Source: Guillardia theta CCMP2712 (lineage: Eukaryota > Cryptophyceae > Pyrenomonadales > Geminigeraceae). Taken from it: 64,000 bases of DNA. The notes under the pieces were generated by a model. That model was not told the origin of the DNA. It made no database searches and saw nothing but the letters and a program-made list of their open reading frames with translations. Below are positions 55,217 to 64,000 of the stretch, in pieces (the first letter of the stretch is position 1; each line of letters begins with the position of its first letter). Location: the NCBI RefSeq assembly GCF_000315625.1, contig NW_005434668.1, positions 750,533 to 814,532 on the forward strand, read 5' to 3'. Both the position numbers and the translations under genes were made by a program.

Positions 55217-56290
55217 ATGGAGATGAGCGGGGATGAGGTCCGGGCAACAGCCAGCGGCATGTCCACCAAGGGACAAGCAGTAAGTGAAGCATGGAGGAGA
55301 GAGAGGAGAGGGAGGGGGGGGGGAGAGAGGAGAGGGACAGAGAGAGAGGGGGGGGGAAGGAAAGGGAGGGAGGGAGGGAGGGAGGGAGGGAGCGAGGGAG
55401 AGAGAGAGGAGTAAGAGGGGTGAGGGAATAACAAGGCAAGGAACTTACTCATTCTTCTCAGGCTATCACAGTTGCTGTGTACATCTCTGGCTTATCTGTG
55501 ATCCTACTATCAGTTCTTGCAAGGTGCTATTGTTCAGTACACTTTCGTTTCATAGCTGATCATGTTCGCCTAGTTTGGAGCCTCGTCGCGATGCTACAGT
55601 ATGTGTTTGTGTTGGCTGTTTTTTCCGTGTTTGAGTTTGAGATTCAGGAGCTCGCTTCAAAGCCCAAGGCGAAACGTGCATCGTTGCATAGTTTGAAGAC
55701 AGCAATTCATTCCAAGCAAAGCAAGTTGCAAAATCTTCACAATGAGGAGAATCCGACAATCTACACCATCTTCACAAGAGGGCACCGAGAGCGTTACGCT
55801 CCTCAGGACTATGGAAGTTACTATGGGCCGCAAGCATACTATGACGGTAACTCTGATAGGGTAAGAAGTCCCTGCCCTGACTTTCTTGCAAATAAGGGTA
55901 CTTCCGTGGAGGACAAGGGGACTCAACATCTCCAGGGATCGATGCTCGTGGTGTGAGGACCGTGGGACGACAGGGTCGAGGGCGTCATGTCTGGGCGTTT
56001 GCTTCACCGTACGACAAGTATGAGTTGTACCGCCAGCATGGAAACTACGTGAATGGAGTGTACAATTACTATGTCAGGTCAGCTGGCGCAGGCTCGTTTG
56101 CAAGACCACTGATTCTTGTTTGCGATACCCAGAACTGTCAATGAAGATCAGCAGCAGGAAGTTTCAGACGCCATGGCTTGGCAGGTTCGCATGTGATTCA
56201 GTTGCCTAACTAGGCGCCTGATTTATTTTTCAGTACGATGCAGCTCAACAAGAATATAACAATTATCTCGCACAAGTGGGAGGTCGATAG
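55217..56290 (+). CDS. Small membrane protein with two hydrophobic spans and Tyr/Gly-rich tail
   Basis: Starts MEMSGDEVRATASGMSTKGQ (55217-55279). A 182-nt intron then leads to the exon at 55462, which encodes two hydrophobic spans (ITVAVYISGLSVILLSVLA; LVWSLVAMLQYVFVLAVFSV). A cytoplasmic-looking region (SKPKAKRASLHSLKTAIHSK) and a Tyr/Gly/Gln-rich tail follow: YAPQDYGSYYGPQAYYDG, YFRGGQGDSTSPGIDARGVR, YDKYELYRQHGNYVNGVYNY and YDAAQQEYNNYLAQVGGR. Stop TAG 56288-56290. Introns after the first are about 50-56 nt; the 50-nt one at about 55846-55895 was chosen because it keeps the Tyr/Gly frame. About 265 residues. No family recognised; the tail resembles low-complexity, prion-like or scaffold segments. 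Confidence 0.65.
55300..55415 (+). repeat. Purine (GGGA/GAGG) tract within an intron
   Basis: Over 100 nt of almost pure purine on the plus strand with runs of 8-11 G and seven GGGA units. It makes the host intron (55280-55461) three to four times longer than its neighbours. It can form triplex or G-quadruplex structures in principle. Confidence 0.85.
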
Positions 56291-56421
56291 AGTTAAACCA
56301 TCAGTTTTTTTATTAGCAGGGAAAGGTTTGCAATTCCAATCCAACCCCAAGATTGTAGATATAGCACGGCACGCTGCTCGTTCGTACTCGATTTTGGTCA
56401 AATAAAGAGAGTTAGCGCAGC

Positions 56422-58908
56422 TTACTCTGATGGCATAGACATTGTCTTCAAGAAGGTCAGGGCATCTGTCCGCTCCTTCTCCCTCCGGCGGTTGGACCAT
56501 CCCAATTCCTTCTGCATGATGTCAAGAACCCTTGGAAGAGCCTGGTCAATGCCGTCAGACCCTCACGAGAGGTATAGAGTGCAACCAGTTCAGCTGCGTG
56601 GGAGTCCAAGAAGGCAAGTCGTGTGCGTCTCGCAAGCACATCTACAGCAGTGCAGGCGTATTCCCACCTACAAGCAGCAGTCAGTGGATACAAGCAATCT
56701 CGTCGTTGCGCAAGATGATTGCTGCTTGTTCTACCTGCAAGCGAAGACAACCTCTGCTTCGAGCATGGGATACTTGGAATAGAGCTTAAGGTAGCGCAGG
56801 GTTTGGCCTTTCTCGTCCTTGTTGGGTCCCTGGAGGAGAAACAACCGTAAGGAGGCCTTCGAGCAAAAAGACACGGACCTTGGCATAATCCTTCGCCAGA
56901 TCTGCGACAATAAGCGCTCTTGTGCCATAGTTATGCATGAGGTGCTTTGCAACCATCTTGTCCATATCATATTTCTCACGCAGAGTGACAACAACCTTGC
57001 AGATCAAAGCCCTGTCAGCAGGAGCACGTCGCTAAAATTCAGCTTGCATACCTTGTCGAAATTCTTATTGCAGACTAACCCACCGCGATCAGTGCCAAGG
57101 AGAGTCAGCTTGTCTGTGCAGCAAGCACGTTGTGGTTCAAGTTCCTTGTTGATCTCAACCGCCTTATCCACTGCATCCTTGGCCATTCTCCGATATGTCG
57201 TCCACTTTCCACCGCAGATTGAGATGAGATTGCCCCTGACCACATCCACAACATGATCCCTTGCTAACTTCTTGGTGTCGTTAGGGTCAGCATTCGGCGC
57301 CTTCACCAGCGGTCTTAAGCCCGCCCATGCGGCACGTACATGGCTATAGTTCATCTGTCGAGACAGCGTACTGTTGCATTCACGCAGGATGAAATCAACC
57401 TCGTTGAGAGAGGAGGTCGGTGCCATGCTTGGCTTTTCTCTGATATCTGTAGTGCCAGCAATCGTGCTTCCTTCCCAAGGCAGCAAGTACAACACTCTTC
57501 CATCCTTCGTGAACCAAACGCAGCCCATGCTATCAGGAGAGAAATGATCTGGAAGGATAAGATGAGATCCCTTGGCCGGCACAATAATCTCTTGCACTTC
57601 TGGGTCTGCCATCTTGCGAACGGAATCAGTGAACGGCCCCGTCGCATTGATCACTTGTTTCGCCTTGATATCATAAGTCTGTCCGGTGAAAACGTCACGT
57701 ACTTTGGCGCCGGTGATCTTGTAGTTCTCATCTCCAGGTTTTCCAACCGAGTTGAGGCCAAGAACTTCAGTGTGATTCATGACCTGGGCGCCGGCTTGAG
57801 CGGCAGTGAGCGCAATGTACAAGTTCATGCGGGTATCGTTCTGTTGTCCATCATACAGCACAAGAGCTGCTTTGAGGCCTTCGCTCTTCAAATGTGGGAA
57901 CTGAAACAAAGCTTCTGCTTTGGAGATCAGGTGACTTTCAGGAACAACAGACTTGGTTCCTCCTACGGTGTCATACAACTTTCCTGACACCCAGAAGACA
58001 GGAACTTCCCACCAATGCCTCAATGGAATCATCATCGGGAGAGTCTTGGACATGAAAGGAGCGCTTTGCATCATAAAAGCTCTCTCATACAGATCACTCA
58101 TGACAACCTGCATCATGGAGTGATCGTAGTGCAGATTTGTGATCAGCTCCCATAGAGATCTCGGCGGAACCCTCTTCTGAAATGCCAGCGCGAGGTAGCG
58201 AATGCCTCCATGGATCAGTTTCGTGCTGCGGCTACTGGTACCCTGAAAGCAGAGTTGCAGAGCAGAGCATCAAGGTACAAGAAAGAGAAAGTACATAGTA
58301 TCCATTACCGAGGCGAAATCTTCTTGCTCAACCAGAGCAACCTTGAGACCTCTGGTCACAGCATCGAGAGCAACTCCACTGCCTGTGGCTCCACCACCGA
58401 TGACAAGGATGTCGTACTCCGTGCTCTTCAACTTCTCCTGAACAGACTTGCGATCGGGCGGAGTCCACGGGATGATTGCAGTCCCGTCTTCACATTGCAT
58501 GACAGTCAGACCGTTAGCATACTGCTTGGTTTCAGTAGCTGCCACTGGCAGCATGTTCTGAATCAGCGTCTTCCACCACTTTGGCCTTTGCACTGAGACG
58601 GAAGAGTCAGACTTGGAGCAGATCCCACCCAAAGAACAGAATATCTACTTTCGCTCTCAGTGGCGGCAGAGATCTGGCCATCGTCGGCTATGATATTCTG
58701 CAACCTGTCGAGTTTCTGCATCAGATTGATCTCCCTATTTCATCTGAATCTTACTTCTCGGATCTCTTGTAGGTCAACGAGTAATAGCCGTACCCAGTCG
58801 CTCCTATACCAGGTCATTGAACACACCTTTGCCAATAAATCTCTCACCAGCTGCTGAGGCCAGAAAAGCACCCGCTGCCAATCGAGCTTTTCCGAACTTT
58901 GTCTTCAT
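56422..58908 (-). CDS. GPD2: Mitochondrial FAD-dependent glycerol-3-phosphate dehydrogenase
   Basis: Oxidises sn-glycerol-3-phosphate to dihydroxyacetone phosphate and passes electrons to quinone at the inner mitochondrial membrane (EC 1.1.5.3). The probable start MKTKFGKARLAAGAFLASAA is a basic, Ala-rich targeting-like N-terminus. The core has the FAD dinucleotide motif YDILVIGGGATGSGVALDA followed by EQEDFAS. GTSSRSTKLIHGGIRYL spans an intron. It continues with LYDGQQNDTRMNL, KQVINATGPFTDSVRKM, GSTIAGTTDIREKPS, WAGLRPLVK and SICGGKWTTYRRMAKD. The C-terminal DAO_C-type part has YDMDKMVAKHLMHNYGTRA, WEYACTAVDVLARRTRLAFL and ends TMSMPSE with TAA 56422-56424. Most introns are about 40-60 nt. 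The exons between 58790 and 58600 (N-terminal linker, ADDGQISAATESE) are uncertain. I see no C-terminal EF-hand. Confidence 0.92.
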
Positions 58909-59815
58909 CCTGCAGATATTAAGACTCAGCAAGGCCACCAATGACACTCCTTCTGTGTGACTGTTGTTGACCATCGACTTGGCGTGGAATTCGATGTACA
59001 CAATACGCCACTGACCTCACATTCCACGAATATCTGATTTCTGCCTGGCTTCTAACTTCTCTTGACGAACGAATCTATCTTTTGAAAGTCTTTACCTCCC
59101 TCCAACTCATACCGTGATGCGCAATGGCATGCAACTTGCCTCCCACACTTTGTCTTCCAGCCCTCGATCTTCCAAGTTCCCTCACCCCTTGCACATCTCA
59201 TACATCAGCTCGACCTGATCTTGCCCTCGGCATCTCATCCCATGCTCGTCCTGAGCTCTTTGTCGCATATTCTCTCTCCGTCCCCTCCCCTTCTTCCTCC
59301 TAACGTCCCATCGCTCGCTCCTCTCCTCGCTGCATCTTTCCAACCCCTTCGGTCCCTCATCCCCCCCCCGCAACATGTGGGTACTCCCGTTACAAAAAAA
59401 AAGCACCGTTACAGTGTAAAGCACTTTTGATACCCCTCATCCCCTTTTCAACCTGCAATGCCAGAACGGTTTGAATGAGCGTGTAGAGCGGTCAAGATGC
59501 AAAGCAAGGGGCGAGCGGGAGCGCTTGCCATGGTAGAGGAGAACAGCTTGATCTGAGAGGCTCTGTGGGACCCTCCAGCAGGGATGGTCATTGGACACAC
59601 ACCAGCTCAGCTCGGCGATGATCCTATCGTGCGGTTGCGGTTCGCGCCGCTCATGCCCTCTGCAACCAGAGCTGGTGAGATGACCGTGCGAGGACAAGAA
59701 TGAGGTGACGAGCATGCAGCAGGGCCTCAGAAACCCAGGGAGAAATACAAGGACCCGCCACGGATAAACGTAAAAAAGGAGGGAACTTAGGGAGAGGGTA
59801 CTGAGGACTGTCCTT
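58909..59815. other. Head-to-head intergenic region
   Basis: Spacer between the GPD2 start (-) and the next plus-strand gene. It is C/T-rich, with CCTCCC and TCCTCC words at 59250-59370 and an A9-10 run near 59394. The open frames at 59182-59430 and 59437-59715 have no recognisable domain. Confidence 0.45.
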
Positions 59816-62800
59816 TTGAACCGCAGCTTGAAGAGCGAGGACTTTCTACAGCTGATCTACGAGGTTGGATGTTCTGCCTGCTCCTCTTCCAAGTTTAATG
59901 GTCTATATAGCCAGGGTAGCCCTCAAAGAACGAGAGAAAATCAGACCTCCAGACCCAGGTACTGTTGGTCGCTATCGCTCGTTTGCCTGTGCCTGGAAAT
60001 GCTCTTGACGACAACACTCTACCAGAAAAGCTCGGAGAGAAACTTGGACACAAGGAGGTGTGGCAGTTCTACCACCAGCACCCCAGCTGAGTCGATCGGC
60101 AGGCTGTTGCGGGATCTTCGAAGTTCAAGTACGACGAGAATCGATGGGCAAAGGTGACAAGTTGTGTTGGATGATCTGTCTTCTCATCTCTTGTCACAAC
60201 TTTTCCTCGCTCTGACTCATAGCAGGTCGTCACTGTTCGGACAGCCAACGGAGATGTTTGGCACAAGGAAAGATGTTGGTCACATTCTTGACGATGCTGA
60301 CATTATTATGGGGCAGATTCCCGATCCGAGAACTGGAGTTCTGTCGGACGATCCTTACAAGAATCCGTACCCGTGGTTCGGAAGAGCCTTTGATGTGCAA
60401 GGTCTTGATATGCAGCATTGGATTGCTGCTGTGCTCACCTGCGCTCATACCAGCCAAGTGGATCAAACAAGCTCGCGATTTTCAGAGAAAAGTCAATGAA
60501 AAGGTGAAGGCGCATGAAGATCTAGTTGGCGGACATTGACAAGGGCCAAACAGGCACTTCAAACCAAGAATGAGAAGATGAAGAATAAGATTCAATGCGT
60601 CAAGGTTGCGAGATGATTCTTGAGGAGACGCAAGTCGCGATAAGAAGTGCTGCAGGATCGCGAAGCGAAACTGGTACAGAAGGAAACGACAGGAGCGATT
60701 ATTCGTCAGGCTCCCGCTAGGAGACGTCCCGTCCAAGGTTTGTTGATCAAGTCTTGAACTGGTCAAGGTGTTGATATCCCCTCAAGAAAAGACGATGAAA
60801 GTGAAACATGAGGCTCTTGCTGCCACTTGCAGTGGCCTGATCAGGTCCAACAGTGCGAATGTTCCTGCCCAGCTGACTCGATGCTACCAGTGCTGTTGGT
60901 GGCGATGCCGAGGCATCAAAGCTGTCAACGCAGGAGCCTCTTGTGATCATTGACGGCCCCGTTGCTCCTCCGAAATACGTCGGAGGTTTCGTCAAACAGA
61001 AAGAGCCCGAGAGATACAACATGTACAGGGTAGACAATCCTCTCGCTGCCGGTGAATCGAAATGCCGTCTTGAATTTGCTTCCTGCCGATTCTGAAATGA
61101 AGGGCTCTAGCAAAGAATGTAGATCCTGGAGAAAGGGCAAGGCGAGCAACAGCCTTCCTGCTGCTGAGCAAACCGAACAATTCTTGGTCGAGGCAAAGGT
61201 GAAACTTGTAGGAGCATTGCTGGGCAGAAGTGACTCTATGCGCAGGTCCCAAGATCTGGCTACAGAGATTGCAATCGTTTTAGGTGACTGAGTTGTAAGC
61301 TCATGCACGTTTCATCGAATGATCTTGACGCCTCAGAGCTGGAAGATTCGGGCGTTCAGATCGAGAGAGTGCTCAAGGAGACTGGGCAAAGTTCAGCAGC
61401 GGACAGCATCAAGATACAATTTTCCATCGGTCGATCCTGCGAGCAGGATGGATGCGTGGAAGATTCCTTTCTGGATCCAGAGTTCTTCTCGAATCTTCTC
61501 CTCTCCTTTGTATACGCGGTGAGAAGCAAGCACGGCGGAATAATGGCAGAAGAGAAAACCCGTTTCTCGAATCTGGTAGTGCACAAGGCACAAGGTTCCA
61601 GGAGAAAATATTTGAGCTGCTCTTTGCTGAATTTTCACGTCAGGACTGATGGAAATGATTGAAGGAATGCCACTCCTGTCGTGTGTTGTTGATGTAGAGG
61701 TCAAGGAGACGAAGAGAAAAGAGAGGGAACGATCGTTGGGCAAGTTTTCACAAGATCAAGAGGATACCAGAAGGTGCTGGGATGCCTTTTCTTGTCTTGT
61801 CGACTCGCCCTCTTCTTGATTTTATTGACTGCAGGAAGATTGTGGATTTGATCGTCCAGCATCAAGCGTACGAAGACGACACGCTGCTGATTCTCCTCCT
61901 TCAAGTACACAAACAATCGACTTGACAGACCACTTCGAATTCACTGACAGTCTGAGCTAGTTTGTTGGATACTACGGAGGAGATGACATGGTGCTGCAAG
62001 TTTTGATGGTATGCCATGATATTTTGATGGTTGCAAACATTTATACGAGCGCAAGAAATGCGTCGAGGAGTTTGCCTTGGGCGACAGATTTATTCAAGTC
62101 TTTGAGAAGATCTTTCTTCCTTTCGAACACGTTTCTCGAGGTCAGCAATATTGAGATTCGCAGTGGACCTCTGATAGCGTTGAATTGCCCTAGCATTGTA
62201 CGAGCTCGTCAAAGGCGTGCGATCGAAGGAGAAAGGCGGCAAGCATTTCGAAAACTTCCTCAATCAACTTCATGCCCTCCATGTGGAGTCAGAGGAGGCG
62301 TATCCTCTTAGGACACAGGTGATGCGATCGGGAAGGTGGGCGGAAGCTCAGTGGCTGCAGGTGGATGTGAGGGAGCACATCAACACATTTGTCGACTACC
62401 TGTCTCTGGTTGCTCACTGCATGTATTGCCACTGTGTATGACGAGTATCCCCTGGTCAAGAGCACCAAGTACGAGGAGAGCGTCTCGAGCTACCTCAGGT
62501 AAGGAAGTTGGTCAGCTGACATCTCCAATGTTCTGAGGCCTCAGCAGATACGCCGAGATTTCTCGAGTGGTCCAACAAGTCTCCAAGTTGGGAGATGAGC
62601 TCAGTGGCAAAGAACTGGGCGATGAGGAGAAAATATTCGAAGAGAACGTCAACAAGGTGACTATGACATGTCTGGTGCTGCTGCTCCCTCAATCCAACAT
62701 CAGGTGATTGTACTGATTGACAAACATTATGGAGACTACGTTGAGGACGCGAAGTCTTACACGCGCTTGTTTCATCTTGCCCTCCAGGTCATCCTTCCCT

Positions 62801-63990
62801 TGTTCAAAGGTCATCGTGACAAGTATTGGCAGAAAATGATAGAGCGATGGTCGCCATCAGAGAGAGAAGACGTGGCTGGTCATCGACCTTGTGCTGTCAT
62901 TTCTCCCTTGACAAGTTGACAGCCATCATCCTGCTTGGCTTCGAGCTGTTCTTTGCATCGGCAGCTGAATCCTGTGACGAGGAAGAACTGACGATCATGA
63001 CAAGAGAATATCTCAGCGAGATGGGGCTGGAAGATGAGATGGTGAGGGAAGTTGCTCTCCTCTATTCCTGATGGTCCTGTGACCTCAGATCAACCTTGCA
63101 TGCGGCGACATCGCTTCTTTCTTCGTCGATAGGAGACGAGTTGCTGCTTGAAGTCAATGCCATCAGTTGTTTGTTAGTAAAACTTCATCTGAGCCTGCCG
63201 CTCATCGTCTGCCAATCCGATGCAAAAGTTGAAATGGAAGTGAGAAGGAAATTCATTCGCAAGCGCTCAAGTTCTCTTGTTGTTTCCTCTAATAAAGAAC
63301 ATCAACTACCTGAAAATATAAAAAAACCGAAAAAAATTCATTTGCAACGATTTCCATTCTGTCACTTGTCAATGTTTTTATCTGCGCTGGGGGCGAAAGT
63401 GGGAGAGCAGGTCAGCGAAAGAGATGGAGCGGAGGGAATGAGAGCGAGGAGGGACGCAGGAGAGCGTAGACGAGGAGAAGAGCAGGAGGAAGATGATGTA
63501 TGTTGATGTCCGTGACAGGTGTTGTCCCAGGTGAGTCGTCAGGATGACGGAACTGCGGGTGGACGACCTGGACCCAGGTAGAACAATAGGAGGAAGGAGG
63601 GAGCAGGATGGACGAGGATGAAGGATGAAGGATGATGGAGGATGAAGGATGATGGAGGATGAACGAGGACAGACGATGACAGGTGTGATTGCAGAAGACA
63701 GGATGATCTTCGACAAGTCTCCCTTCATACAGAAGCGCTTAGAGGACTGGCATTTCCGTGAAGTCCTCAACTTCTTCCAGACCAGGTTCTGTACACCATT
63801 GCTAGCCCTTGTGACTTATCCACGTCGTAGCGTCACAAATGACAAGAAGTGCATTCGCACCATTGTGGAGAGAGAAGTGGACGGGAAGCTGCTGTCTAGC
63901 ATGAACGATGAAGAGATGGCTGCAGCTCTGAACATGTCCCTGGTGCATGTCAAGAAATTCAGGATAAAACTGAAGAGAATTCAAGAAGTT
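59816..63990 (+). CDS. Uncharacterised multi-exon protein with C-terminal SAM-like segment, 3'-truncated
   Basis: Many short plus-strand exons are legible but their exact joins are not. Near the start: NRSLKSEDFLQLIYE, GNALDDNTLPEKLGEKLGHK and FKYDENRWAK. Next ILDDADIIMGQIPDPRTGVL, DDPYKNPYPWFGRAFDVQG, VAPPKYVGGFVKQKEPERYN and ELEDSGVQIERVLKETGQSS. Then YERKKCVEEFALGDRFIQVF, LYELVKGVRSKEKGGKHFEN and VQQVSKLGDELSGKELGDEE. At 63700-63990: FDKSPFIQKRLEDWHFREVL, KCIRTIVEREVDGKLLSSMN and DEEMAAALNMSLVHVKKFRI, the helix pattern of a SAM or SAM-like domain. The gene runs off the window. Soluble, mainly helical; function unknown. Two genes are possible, since nothing fixes continuity around 60540-60760. 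Confidence 0.45.
63598..63675 (+). repeat. Short GATGAAGGATGATGGAG tandem repeat
   Basis: About four imperfect units of GGATGAAGGATGATGGA within an intron of the terminal gene. Confidence 0.75.
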
Positions 63991-64000
63991 TTCAGGTTTC

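Overview
The window is nuclear DNA of a flagellated, probably photosynthetic protist. Genes lie on both strands and are cut by many very short GT-AG introns, mostly 42-60 nt. It encodes a full axonemal dynein heavy chain, together with plant/alga-type proteins (an SPX-RING protein, an RWP-RK domain, a GT61 glycosyltransferase). A cryptophyte such as Guillardia fits the gene mix, the GC content and the short introns, but this is an inference; no marker gene settles it. Exon joins below were read by eye from splice sites and reading frame.

Layout. 1-7 kb: the 3' end of an unknown gene (+), a CAMK/SNF1-like protein kinase (-), a C-rich spacer, and the poly(A)-specific ribonuclease PARN (-). 8.6-13.3 kb: a RING-H2 protein (+) whose stop lies 7 bp from the stop of the most unusual gene here, a minus-strand gene joining SPX, RING and RWP-RK domains in one frame. 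13.3-15.8 kb: spacer. 15.8-23.1 kb: an IQ-motif protein (+) facing a secretory RCC1-repeat/GT61 fusion (-). 24.1-36.3 kb: a 4009-residue inner-arm-type dynein heavy chain (+). 36.4-45.7 kb: a membrane-anchored coiled-coil protein (-), a 102-residue conserved small protein (+), eIF2-alpha with a possible N-terminal extension (-), and the rRNA-processing factor UTP25 (+), the last two divergent across a short promoter. 45.8-64 kb: a small unknown protein, a long C-rich/G-rich spacer, a myristoylated ankyrin protein (+), one or two unknown minus-strand genes, a two-span membrane protein (+), mitochondrial FAD glycerol-3-phosphate dehydrogenase (-), and an unknown multi-exon gene (+) with a SAM-like end that runs off the window.

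The genes do not form one pathway. They are mainly housekeeping (mRNA decay, translation initiation, rRNA processing, lipid/redox shuttle), motility (dynein) and nutrient/signal genes. Between them lie four blocks in which TACCCC words recur every 14-40 nt between unrelated sequence, and three islands rich in GGCCCGGCC. These explain most of the non-coding space. No rRNA, tRNA, CRISPR or recognisable transposase was found.
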